DNA from: Verrucomicrobiota bacterium
Lineage (GTDB): Bacteria; Verrucomicrobiota; Kiritimatiellia; CAIQIC01; Lenti-01
Direction of reading: 5' to 3'
Assembly (NCBI GenBank): GCA_003451935.1
Contig: DMJA01000004.1
Coordinates: 1-13,936 of the forward strand
Length of the DNA stretch: 13,936 bases
The position numbers and the translations under genes were made by a program. Under the pieces are notes generated by a model, which ran no database searches, was not told the DNA's origin, and was given only the letters and a program-made list of their open reading frames with translations. Below are positions 6,725-13,936 of this stretch, piece after piece. Within the stretch, counting starts at the first letter, position 1, and each line of letters starts with the position of its first letter.

Positions 6725-6764
6725 GCGCAGCGACAACCATCCCATTATACAGAGGAACACAGAC

Positions 6765-7985
6765 ATGAATCAGATTCGAATTCTCACCGTTGCGGGGTTG
6801 TTGATGGCGCTGACGGCCTCGGTGTTCGCGGCTTCCGCGGAATCCCCCGTCCATATGAGCAACCGCCTGCGCCTGGGCTATGACGACAACGTCTACCAGG
6901 TGGACAAGGACGGCAGCACCGGGCTCGACAAGACCGACAGCATCCGTATCGTCGAAGAACTCGAGATGCTGGTGAACCTGAACATGCCTCGGGCCTATCT
7001 GGGCCTGCGCTACCGTCCCTCGGTCCTCTGGTACGCGGACCGCGAGCCGGAAGACACGGACTTCCTGCACGACCTGGACCTGAATTTCTCGTACACCTTC
7101 AGCCCCCTCCTGTCGCTGTCGCTGAACGACACCCTGCGGGCGAGCCAGCTGCCCGAGCTGCAGGACGAGAACTACATCGTGCGCGAAGACGACGACAACA
7201 TGTACAATTCCGCGATGGCGACGCTGTCCTACAACCTCCGGCCGGAGACGCGCCTGGACCTGTCGGGCCGCCTCATCACGCTCGTGTATTCCAGCGATTC
7301 CGAGGCGAAGAACAACGGCGACTACTATAGCGCGGTCGGCGGCCTGACGCTGCGCCAGCAGTTGGCCAGCCGCACGACCCTCCTGGGCGACCTGCGCTAC
7401 CAGACCTTGGTCTACAACGAAGCCGACGCCGCCCACAACCGCGATGCGGAGACGATTTTCGCCGGGCTGGGCGCGGAGCAGACCTTCAGCCCCCAGATGA
7501 TGGGCAGCCTGCGCGCCGGCGTGGAAAACAGCATGTATGACAACGAGGCCTATGACGACAACACCGCCCCCTACGGCGAAGTCTCGATGACGTTCCTGCC
7601 GACGCCGGCCACCCGCCTCACGACCGCGGCGTCCTATTCGATCTACGAGTCGGATGTCGCCAACTACCTGAGCCAGGACCGCCTCTACCTGTCCCTGAGC
7701 CTCGCGCATGATTTCACGGCGAAGCTGAGCTTCTATGCCAGCACCGCCTATTCCCTCAATGCCTATGACGCCGACTACGCGCTGGCCTCCGATCCGGCGA
7801 CCCCGGCCCTGGGCGATGCCGACGAAACCTCCTTCTTGTTGAGCGCGCGGCTGGCCTATCGCGTCAACCGCATCAACTGGATCGAGACCGGCGTGCAGTA
7901 CGTCGCGCTGGACAGCGATATCGAGACTCGCGAGAGCTACGACCGCACCCGATTCGACCTCGGGTGGAAGATCCAGCTCTTCTAG
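6765..7985 (+). CDS. Outer-membrane beta-barrel protein of the polysaccharide cluster
   Basis: A 406-aa protein with a signal peptide (MNQIRILTVAGLLMALTASVFA, cut near residue 22-24) and GAGGAA about ten bases before the ATG. The mature part is built of alternating amphipathic strands of 9-13 residues joined by Asp/Asn-rich turns (for example LRLGYDDNVYQ, YLGLRYRPSVLWYADRE, LSLSLNDTLRASQL). It ends in RFDLGWKIQLF, whose terminal Phe with alternating aromatic or hydrophobic residues is a BAM recognition signal. The layout agrees with the 'putative beta-barrel porin 2' type often found beside exopolysaccharide genes; about 16-18 strands fit the length. A likely role is passage or anchoring of the polymer at the outer membrane, cooperating with the Wza-like lipoprotein. 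The substrate cannot be read from the sequence. Confidence 0.85.
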   Translation: MNQIRILTVAGLLMALTASVFAASAESPVHMSNRLRLGYDDNVYQVDKDGSTGLDKTDSIRIVEELEMLVNLNMPRAYLGLRYRPSVLWYADREPEDTDFLHDLDLNFSYTFSPLLSLSLNDTLRASQLPELQDENYIVREDDDNMYNSAMATLSYNLRPETRLDLSGRLITLVYSSDSEAKNNGDYYSAVGGLTLRQQLASRTTLLGDLRYQTLVYNEADAAHNRDAETIFAGLGAEQTFSPQMMGSLRAGVENSMYDNEAYDDNTAPYGEVSMTFLPTPATRLTTAASYSIYESDVANYLSQDRLYLSLSLAHDFTAKLSFYASTAYSLNAYDADYALASDPATPALGDADETSFLLSARLAYRVNRINWIETGVQYVALDSDIETRESYDRTRFDLGWKIQLF

Positions 7986-7996
7986 TCCGGGCGGAC

Positions 7997-8074
7997 GGGA
8001 AAGGCGACCGGCGACGGCCGCCTTTTCCCTGTTTCCATCGGCAGGCAGACCCGGCGGGGCGGCAAGGCCCCGCC
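7997..8074 (+). promoter_or_regulatory. Two consecutive hairpins between the beta-barrel and kinase genes
   Basis: The first stem pairs GGGAAAGGCG (7997-8006) with CGCCTTTTCCC (8019-8029), with one bulged T, and has an inner CCG-GCGA-CGG tetraloop hairpin. TGTTTCC follows, a weak T-tract. The second stem is perfect: GGCGGGGC (8053-8060) with GCCCCGCC (8067-8074). The pair could act as a partial terminator or as an mRNA stabiliser that sets a higher level of the first two products than of the downstream machinery. Confidence 0.5.
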
Positions 8075-8096
8075 AGGTATTTCAGGACAGGACCCC

Positions 8097-10211
8097 ATGG
8101 CAGAAGAATCCCAGACCACCGCGCTCCATTTCCTCGACTACTGGCGCGTCATCCGCGACCGCAAGGAGGTCATCCTGGCGGTGGCTCTGCTCACGATCGT
8201 GACGGGCACCGCCTATACGCTGATGATGCCCAAGAAGTTCACCGCGACCACCCAGCTCGAGGTGCGCGAAGACGCCATGGACGTGGATCCCTTCTACGAG
8301 CGCCAGGCCTCCCGCATGGGCTACAATCCGTTCTTCCTGATGACCCAGGAAAAGATCATGAAGTCCCGGCCGGTCCTGACCGCGGTGATCCGCAACCTGA
8401 ACCTGCAAAAGGTCTGGGGCATGGAGTTCAACGAGGACAAGTCGCCCGTGGCGCCGGAACTGGCCCTGCAGATCCTGTCGCGCAGCCTCCGCGTGGAGCA
8501 GGACCGCGACACGACGCTGATGAACATCAGCGCCACCAGCGAGGACCCGAAGCTGGCGGCCGAGATCGCCAACGAAGTGGCCAATGTCTATCGCGACCGG
8601 CGGCTCCTGGCCAAGCGCCGCGAGATCCAGCGCGCCATCGACGCGATGAGCAACGAGGTGCGCAAGCAGCAGGAGCGCGTCGAAGAGGCCGAGTCCGAGC
8701 TCGAGCGCATCCGCCAGGAGCGGGGCATCTCCCTGATCGGCCGCGGCAACATGAGCATCCGCGTGGAGGCCACGCGCCTGAACATGCTGGAGGGCGAACG
8801 CAGCGGCGCCCGCGTCGAGATGCTGGTGCGGAAGGCCCGCATGGACCAGCTCGAGGGGCTGGAAGGCGACCGGCTGATGGATGCGGCCGCCTACATCGTG
8901 CAGGACCCCACGCTGATGGGCATCCGCCAGCAGCTGATCGACAGCCAGGTGAGCCTGCAGCTCATGCTGAAGAACGGCGTGATGGGCGAGAACCATCCCG
9001 ACGTGCTGCGGCTGAAGGGCGCCGTCGAGGAGTTGCGCCGGCAGCTCGCCTCCGCGCTCGAAGGGCTCAAGGCCGGCATCAAGGCCGACTACGAAGTGGC
9101 CCGCCAGAAGTACGAGGCCCTCGACGAGGAGCTCAGCCTCATCAAGACCTCGGACATCGAATCGGAAGGCGAGAACTACCTGCCCTTCGACCGGGCGGAG
9201 CGGAACGTGAGCGTCAATCGCGACATCCTGACGGCGCTGCGCGCGCGCATCACGCAGACGGGCATCGAGGTGGAGGTGCCGCGCACGGCCGTGGAGATCA
9301 TCGAGGAGGCCGAGGCGCCCCAACGCCCGTCGAGCCCCCTGGTGGTGCTGAACATCTTCCTGAGCGTGGTGCTGGGCCTGCTGGCGGGCACCGGGCTGGC
9401 GTTCTTCGTGGAATACCTGGACGTGTCGATCAAGACGGTGGACGAGGTCGAAAAGTACCTCGGCCTGCCGGTGCTGGCGGTCATTCCGCAGCAGTCGCGC
9501 CCCTTGACCGAGGCTGGGCAGTCGAGCGGGCAGGGCGAGGCCTACCGCGCCTTGCGGACGAGCCTGGCGCTGCTTGCGCGCGAGGGCAAGCAGAAGATCT
9601 TCACCGTCATCAGCGGCGGCGTGGGCGAAGGAAAGTCCACCACGCTGTTCAACCTGGCCTACGTGTGCGCGGAGCAGGGCAGCAAGGTCCTGATCATCGA
9701 CTCCGACCTGCGCCGCCCCGTGCAGCACAAGATGGTCGGCCTTGCCAACCGGACGGGCATGGTCAATGTGCTGACCGGCGACCTGAAGGCCGAAGACGTC
9801 ATCCAGGAAACCGGCGTGCCGAACCTGTGGATGATGACCAGCGGGCGCTTGCGTCGCGGATCCCTGGGCATCATGAACAACGCGCGCCTGCGCGCGCTGA
9901 TGGATTCCCTGAAGGAAAAATATGATTTCGTCCTGCTGGATTCCCCGCCGATCCTGGGCGTGACGGACGCGGCGATCCTGGCGAGCGAAGCCGACGGCGT
10001 GTTGCTGGTGGTGCAATACCGCAAGTATCCCAAAATCATCTCCTTGCGGGCCAAGCGCATGATCGAGAACGCCGGCGGGCGGCTGATGGGCGCGGTCCTG
10101 AACAACATCAACATCATGCGCGACGACTATTATTACTACTACCACTATGCAACCAAGAAGTATTATGGTAGTTCAAAGCACGACAAAGAAGATGATGCGA
10201 CGGAAGCCTAG
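8097..10211 (+). CDS. Wzc/GumC-type polysaccharide copolymerase with tyrosine autokinase (BY-kinase) domain
   Basis: A 704-aa inner-membrane protein. Residues about 8-110 form a Wzz-type N-terminal region with the first membrane helix at about 24-44. A long periplasmic coiled-coil part follows (about 170-260 and 320-360). The second helix lies at about 412-440, preceded by the proline-containing APQRPSSP. The cytoplasmic BY-kinase domain has Walker A GGVGEGKST (Lys513), Walker A' VLIIDSDLRRP (531-541) and Walker B FVLLDSPP (611-618). The C-terminus carries eight tyrosines in DDYYYYYHYATKKYYG (676-691), the autophosphorylation cluster. All catalytic motifs are intact. Such proteins control chain length and, by cycles of tyrosine phosphorylation and oligomer dissociation, coordinate polymerisation with export through the Wza channel. 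AGGACAGGA lies just upstream of the ATG. The next gene starts three bases after the stop, so they form one operon. No cognate tyrosine phosphatase is in the window. Confidence 0.95.
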   Translation: MAEESQTTALHFLDYWRVIRDRKEVILAVALLTIVTGTAYTLMMPKKFTATTQLEVREDAMDVDPFYERQASRMGYNPFFLMTQEKIMKSRPVLTAVIRNLNLQKVWGMEFNEDKSPVAPELALQILSRSLRVEQDRDTTLMNISATSEDPKLAAEIANEVANVYRDRRLLAKRREIQRAIDAMSNEVRKQQERVEEAESELERIRQERGISLIGRGNMSIRVEATRLNMLEGERSGARVEMLVRKARMDQLEGLEGDRLMDAAAYIVQDPTLMGIRQQLIDSQVSLQLMLKNGVMGENHPDVLRLKGAVEELRRQLASALEGLKAGIKADYEVARQKYEALDEELSLIKTSDIESEGENYLPFDRAERNVSVNRDILTALRARITQTGIEVEVPRTAVEIIEEAEAPQRPSSPLVVLNIFLSVVLGLLAGTGLAFFVEYLDVSIKTVDEVEKYLGLPVLAVIPQQSRPLTEAGQSSGQGEAYRALRTSLALLAREGKQKIFTVISGGVGEGKSTTLFNLAYVCAEQGSKVLIIDSDLRRPVQHKMVGLANRTGMVNVLTGDLKAEDVIQETGVPNLWMMTSGRLRRGSLGIMNNARLRALMDSLKEKYDFVLLDSPPILGVTDAAILASEADGVLLVVQYRKYPKIISLRAKRMIENAGGRLMGAVLNNINIMRDDYYYYYHYATKKYYGSSKHDKEDDATEA

Positions 10212-10213
10212 AC

Positions 10214-11131
10214 GTGAAACCGGCCAGTAGAATCATGCGCATGTTCTCCGCCTGGATGCTGGCGGGCGGATTGGCCTGCCTGTCGGCCGGGTGCGCCTCT
10301 TCTTCCCGCCCCAACGCCAGGATCTACGACCGCTATGCGGAGATGCTCGCCGCTCAAAATCGCGCCATGCAAGCTCCGGCCAACGCCCCGGCCGCACCGG
10401 CTCCCGCCTCCCGCCCCGTGTCCAAGCCGGCGGATCTCGCGGACCGGCGCCTGCCCAAGGCCGAGCCCGCCGCTGTCCCGGTCCAGCCGCCGCCTGTCCA
10501 AGTGGTGGCGCCCAAGCCGCCTGCCCCGCCGCCCGCCGATGTCCCGAAACCCGCGCCGGCCCCGGCCAAGACTGTGCCGACGCCGGCTTCCATCCCGGCC
10601 GTTCCGGCCGCGCCGGAAACCCCGGCCGCAGTGAATTCCACTTCGGTCGATGGCGCCTATACGCTCAAGGTGGGCGACGGCATCCAGGTGTACCTGCGCG
10701 GCATTCCGATGGCGGATGTCATCGAGGATATCATCGATGAAAACGGCAAGATCTCCCTGCCGCTGGTCAATGAGGTCCAGGCCGCCGGCCTGACGGCCTC
10801 CGACCTGGAGCGCAGCATCCGGAAAACCTATCTGGACCAGGACATCTACCGCAACATCACCGTGAACGTCGTGGTGCCGACCCGCTACTATTTCATCCAG
10901 GGCGAAATCCGCGCGCCGGGCCGGTTCCAGATCATGTCGGCCACGCGCGTTTCCCAGGCGATCGCCGGGGCGGGCGGCTACACCGAATTCGCCAGCGGCC
11001 AGGTCGTGGTCAAGCGCGGCGGCCAGGTGTTCAAGACCATCCGGAACGCCCGGAAGCTGGAACGCGTGCCGGAAGACGACATCCTGCTGGAGCCGGATGA
11101 CATCGTCGAGGTGAAGCGCAGCCTGTGGTAG
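10214..11131 (+). CDS. Wza-type polysaccharide export lipoprotein (Poly_export + SLBB)
   Basis: A 305-aa protein starting with GTG at 10214; GGAAG (10202-10206), inside the end of the kinase gene, is the ribosome binding site. A lipoprotein signal peptide ends in the lipobox LSAGC with Cys27 as lipidation site. Residues about 50-140 are a Pro/Ala-rich linker. The Poly_export domain runs from about 148 to 222 (YTLKVGDGIQVYLRG, then DENGKISLPLVNEVQAAGLT). An SLBB domain follows (about 225-300, YYFIQGEIRAPGRFQI). The protein would form the periplasmic/outer-membrane translocon and dock on the Wzc-type copolymerase encoded just before it. E. coli Wza is about 380 aa; here there is one SLBB unit and no obvious C-terminal amphipathic helix, so the outer-membrane pore may be supplied by the beta-barrel gene. 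The long linker replaces sequence usually found near the lipid anchor. Confidence 0.92.
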   Translation: MKPASRIMRMFSAWMLAGGLACLSAGCASSSRPNARIYDRYAEMLAAQNRAMQAPANAPAAPAPASRPVSKPADLADRRLPKAEPAAVPVQPPPVQVVAPKPPAPPPADVPKPAPAPAKTVPTPASIPAVPAAPETPAAVNSTSVDGAYTLKVGDGIQVYLRGIPMADVIEDIIDENGKISLPLVNEVQAAGLTASDLERSIRKTYLDQDIYRNITVNVVVPTRYYFIQGEIRAPGRFQIMSATRVSQAIAGAGGYTEFASGQVVVKRGGQVFKTIRNARKLERVPEDDILLEPDDIVEVKRSLW

Positions 11132-11140
11132 GCCGGGTCG

Positions 11141-13093
11141 GTGGACCACATGCGCGTCGCGTGGGATGACGGGGGCGGGGAACGGCCTTCCGGTTTCGAG
11201 CGGATCTATGACGGGATCGCCCTGTTGCTGTTGATGTGGCCCGCCACCGGCGGGATGTGGTTGATGGGTTCCACCCGCACGTGGGGATATGCCCCGGGGC
11301 TTTTCCTTTCCTTCCTGGGATCCTTCCTGGTTTTTGCGCGCCCGCTGGTTTTTCCCGGTACGCCGCGCGGCCGCGTTCCGCCGGGGTTCTGGATTTTTGC
11401 GATCTTGGCCGCCTACGTCGTTCTCGGCGTGCCCTTGGCCGCGGTGCCCTATGCGGCGCGCTGGGAGGCGCTGCGCTGGACCTGCCTGCTGGCCGCGGCC
11501 TGGGCCTGGACGCAGATGGCCGGCCGTCCGCACCGCTGGAAATGGCTGCTGGGGGTTTTGCTGATGGCGGCGGCCTTGGACAGCCTGTATGCGCTGATCC
11601 AAGAGGTGAACGGCTCTCGCATGGTGTTGTGGGCGCCGCGTCCGGAGCAGTATGGCGGCCGGGCCAGCGGGACGTTCCTGTGCCCCAACCATTTTGCGAA
11701 CATCCTCGCCATGCTTTTCCCGCTGGCCCTGGTGCTCGTCTTCCTGCCCGAGGCCGGCTTTCCCCTGCGGCTGATGTCCATTTACTTTCTCGCCGTGTCG
11801 GCCCCCGCGCTCTATTTGTCGCAAAGCCGCAGCGCCTGGGGCGGGGTGGTGGGCGGGCTGTGCCTGACGGCGTTGCTGCTGGCTTGGCGCAAGAGCCGGG
11901 CCTGGTTCCTCCTGGCGTTGGTGGCCCTGCCCTTGCTGGTGGCCGCCGTGGGCTGGACGGCGTGGCAAACCCTGCCGGCGGTGCGCGCCCGCATCGGGCA
12001 GGTGCTGGAGATGAAGGAGGAGGCCGCCGGGGTCCGCATCCCCATGTGGAAGGACATGCCCGCGATGATCCGGGACCGGCCCGTGCGCGGCTTTGGCGGC
12101 GGCTCGTTTGTGTGGGCCTACCCGCCCTATCAGAAGCACATCAAGACGCACCTGACCTGGGATTTCCTGCACAACGAATATCTGCAGATGCAGGTGGAAT
12201 ATGGCGCCATCGGTCTTGGACTGTTGCTGGCGGGGCTGCTGTGGGGCGGCCTCGTCGCCGTGCGCGCCATTCTGCGCGCGCGGAATCGCGTGGGCGCGGC
12301 GTTGCTGGCGGGCGCGGCCGGCGGCCTGGCCGCCAGCCTGATCCATGCGCTCTTCGATTTCAACTTCCACATCTTTCCGAATCCGCACGCGCTGGTCTGG
12401 ATCGGGTGCGTGTCCTGGGGCGTCTGGTTCATGCAGGAAAAAGGTGTCGCGCCGGTGGAGGGGGGCCGCCGCCGCCTGCGCTGGGTGGCCTCGGCGGCCG
12501 CCGTCCTGGCCTGCGGCGGCGGCGCGTGGCTCGCGCTGTCCGGCGGCCTGTCCTACGCCTGGAACCTGAAGGGCGAAATCGCGCGGACCCAGCGGATGGA
12601 TTGGGAAGGCGCGGAACTGGACTACCGCAAAGCCATCCGCTGGGATTCGTGGAATGCACAGCCGCACGTGGGCCTGGGCCATCTCAAGGGCGTGCAGGCG
12701 CTGTGGTACCGCGATCCGGATTTGGCGGCGGAGCGCGAAGGCAAAACGCGCCTGGCCGGGCAGGCCGAGCAGCACTTCCGGCGCGCGCTGGAGCTGAATG
12801 CCTGCGACATGGCCGCGGTGTTCGGCCTGGCGCGCGCCTATGTGGCCATGGGGGACCGCGCGCGCGCCCTGGAGCAGTTCCGCCGGGCGGCGGACTATCA
12901 GCGCCGCCACGTGTTCTACCGCGAGCAATACGCCATCCAGCTGCGCCAGATGGGGCTCGCCGCGGAAGCGCTGGAGGCCTTCAGGAAGAATGTCGAGGAT
13001 GGCGTGGCCACCGAGATCAGCCGCCTGAACATCCGCGCGTTGGAACGGAAACTGGCCAAGGAAGCCGCCCCGGCGCCGACCCCCGCTCCCTGA
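11141..13093 (+). CDS. O-antigen ligase / Wzy-like membrane protein with C-terminal TPR domain
   Basis: A 650-aa protein with about ten or more membrane helices in residues 20-465 and a soluble helical tail. GTG at 11141 is given as start; ATG at 11150 is an equal alternative, and neither has a strong ribosome binding site. Family signatures of Wzy_C/O-antigen ligase are present: RASGTFLCPNHFANIL (174-189), LSQSRSAWGG (about 226-235), and the large periplasmic loop with RIPMWKDMPAMIRDRPVRG followed by HNEYLQMQVEYGAIG (344-358), with His344 in the usual place. From about 475 to 635 the sequence is TPR-like (DWEGAELDYRKAIRWD, AEQHFRRALELNACD, DRARALEQFRRAADY, AAEALEAFRKNVED). It would polymerise repeat units or ligate the chain to an acceptor, with the TPR tail as docking surface. 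It closes the cluster in the window and ends 3 bp from the convergent nuclease gene. Confidence 0.88.
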   Translation: MDHMRVAWDDGGGERPSGFERIYDGIALLLLMWPATGGMWLMGSTRTWGYAPGLFLSFLGSFLVFARPLVFPGTPRGRVPPGFWIFAILAAYVVLGVPLAAVPYAARWEALRWTCLLAAAWAWTQMAGRPHRWKWLLGVLLMAAALDSLYALIQEVNGSRMVLWAPRPEQYGGRASGTFLCPNHFANILAMLFPLALVLVFLPEAGFPLRLMSIYFLAVSAPALYLSQSRSAWGGVVGGLCLTALLLAWRKSRAWFLLALVALPLLVAAVGWTAWQTLPAVRARIGQVLEMKEEAAGVRIPMWKDMPAMIRDRPVRGFGGGSFVWAYPPYQKHIKTHLTWDFLHNEYLQMQVEYGAIGLGLLLAGLLWGGLVAVRAILRARNRVGAALLAGAAGGLAASLIHALFDFNFHIFPNPHALVWIGCVSWGVWFMQEKGVAPVEGGRRRLRWVASAAAVLACGGGAWLALSGGLSYAWNLKGEIARTQRMDWEGAELDYRKAIRWDSWNAQPHVGLGHLKGVQALWYRDPDLAAEREGKTRLAGQAEQHFRRALELNACDMAAVFGLARAYVAMGDRARALEQFRRAADYQRRHVFYREQYAIQLRQMGLAAEALEAFRKNVEDGVATEISRLNIRALERKLAKEAAPAPTPAP

Positions 13094-13096
13094 GGT

Positions 13097-13936
13097 TCAG
13101 CCCTGCCAGCGGGGGCACGCGCGCAGGAAGGGGCAGGTCTTGCACGGTTCTTCGCTCTCCGTGCAATCGAAGTTCGAACCGTCGCCGGCCTCGTTGGATT
13201 CCGGATGCTCCAGGGGAAAGAGCATTTCGTCGGCGGAATCCCGGATGAATTCGCGCAGCGTTTCCAGATCGTCGGCCGTATAGGCGAAGGTTTCGCGCTG
13301 GCCGAGGACGGGGTTGTAGGCGATGGCCTCGATTTCGTCCGGCGCGGCCGTCCAGCGGTCGAGCGCGAGCAGGGCATAGATGCCCAGTTGCGGCCGATGC
13401 TCCGCGAGGGCCGTGGAGCCGGTTTTCCAGTCGTAGATCAGCACCTGTCCGCCGCGGCGGACCACCAGATCGGGCACGGCGAACACGTTGAGCCCGTCGA
13501 GCAGAAAATGCGCGCGGCGCTCCACCGCCAGGAACGCCTCGTCGGGCAGCCCCCGGAGTTCCTGCCAGAGGTCGGAAGCGAGAAACCGGCGGATGGCGCC
13601 GGAGACGCGGTCCACGATGGCCTTCCATTCCGCAGCGGGAATTTCAAGGTGGTATTCATGCTCGAAGAGGCCGGGGATGTGGACGGGGTCGGCCCGGTAC
13701 GCGCCGGAGCGGGAGTCGCGGAATTCGCGCCGCATCAGCTCGATCTGGCGGGGTTCGGCGGAGGCCGCGATTTCGCCGGCGGGATCGCGCCGCGCGTTTT
13801 TCAGGAGGAATTCAATGGCTTGGTGCGCGTGGTGTCCGGCCCACTGCTGGCGGGTGGAGAGGCGCTTGAGGCGGTAGAGTTCGCGCGTGCGCGCCGGCGC
13901 GGTTTCCTCCCACCCGCCCCATGCGCCGTAGTAGGC
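13097..13936 (-). CDS. PD-(D/E)XK family nuclease, RecB/AddB-like (partial, 5' end off window)
   Basis: The frame is open from the right edge to the stop complementary to 13097-13099, giving 279 visible residues; the ATG at 13735 is internal, because family sequence continues upstream. The visible N-terminal part reads AYYGAWGGWEE, then YRLKRLSTRQQWAGHHAHQAI, with a His in the usual helix position. The core has PDLVVRRGGQVLIYDWKTG, where Asp and the D-W-K give the PD-(D/E)XK active site, followed by RPQLGIYALLAL, the QxxxY helix. The C-terminus has four cysteines (C-x7-C-x2-C-x5-C), as in iron-sulfur Cas4/AddB-type nucleases. In those families the first ligand Cys is near the N-terminus, outside this window, so which Cys are ligands is open. 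Likely a DNA-repair or DNA-processing nuclease. It is convergent with the polysaccharide cluster and not part of it. Confidence 0.82.
   Translation of the reverse strand, partial: AYYGAWGGWEETAPARTRELYRLKRLSTRQQWAGHHAHQAIEFLLKNARRDPAGEIAASAEPRQIELMRREFRDSRSGAYRADPVHIPGLFEHEYHLEIPAAEWKAIVDRVSGAIRRFLASDLWQELRGLPDEAFLAVERRAHFLLDGLNVFAVPDLVVRRGGQVLIYDWKTGSTALAEHRPQLGIYALLALDRWTAAPDEIEAIAYNPVLGQRETFAYTADDLETLREFIRDSADEMLFPLEHPESNEAGDGSNFDCTESEEPCKTCPFLRACPRWQG

Noticed and set aside
7964..9925. 653-codon plus-strand open frame overlapping the kinase gene
   Set aside because: Out-of-frame reading of the Wzc-type gene; Arg/Gly/Pro-rich, no motif and no ribosome binding site.
8082..10145. Long open frame on the minus strand opposite the kinase gene (687 codons)
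   Set aside because: It is a shadow caused by high-GC codon bias. Its translation is rich in His, Gln and Arg without domains, while the plus strand encodes an intact Wzc-type protein.
10208..12928. 906-codon open frame on the minus strand across the Wza-like and ligase genes
   Set aside because: It spans two well-supported plus-strand genes and their junction, and its composition (Gly, Arg, His, Gln) is typical of GC-rich antisense frames.

Overview
The window is a GC-rich piece of a Gram-negative bacterial chromosome. Evidence for an outer membrane is direct: a signal-peptide beta-barrel ending in Phe, a Wza-type export lipoprotein and a type II secretion/type IV pilus-like pseudopilin. 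The combination of the barrel, the prepilin/FHA pair and a PD-(D/E)XK nuclease with a 'YYGAWGGW' N-terminal block reminds me of the PVC group (Kiritimatiellota/Verrucomicrobiota relatives). That placement is an inference from memory of similar proteins and is not proven here.

Left part (about 1-4490) is accessory DNA with visibly lower GC than the rest. After the tail of an unidentified gene (2-103) come two plus-strand genes overlapping by GTGA: an EcoRI-family adenine methyltransferase (268-1470) and a DUF262 + HNH nuclease (1467-2633). They look like a two-gene restriction-modification or related defence unit, closed by a strong terminator (2773-2811). A separate gene (2917-4143) encodes an unusual three-part protein: a TerB-like N-terminus, a PD-(D/E)XK nuclease core and 27 tandem pentapeptide units. 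A 385-bp gene-free stretch follows, with a short direct repeat and the terminator of the next gene.

Boundary (4529-4612): tRNA-Leu(GAG) on the minus strand. Its 3' end faces the accessory block, which is the usual geometry for an integration site. No att duplication is visible in the window.

Middle part (4686-5906, minus strand): a tail-anchored FHA-domain protein followed by a GspJ-like pseudopilin, closely spaced and read toward the tRNA.

Right part (6017-13093, plus strand): a good sigma70-type promoter (6017-6045) precedes a run of co-directional genes for surface polysaccharide. These are a small secreted protein of unknown function, an outer-membrane beta-barrel, a Wzc-type copolymerase/tyrosine autokinase, a Wza-type export lipoprotein and an O-antigen ligase/Wzy-like membrane protein with a TPR tail. 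Together they cover polymerisation or ligation, chain-length control and export. Glycosyltransferases and a flippase are not in the window. Two hairpins lie between the barrel and the kinase.

The right edge (13097-13936, minus strand) is the C-terminal part of a PD-(D/E)XK (RecB/AddB-like) nuclease, convergent with the polysaccharide cluster and running off the window.

The most interesting material is the left accessory block: the methyltransferase/DUF262-HNH pair and the TerB-nuclease-pentapeptide fusion beside it.
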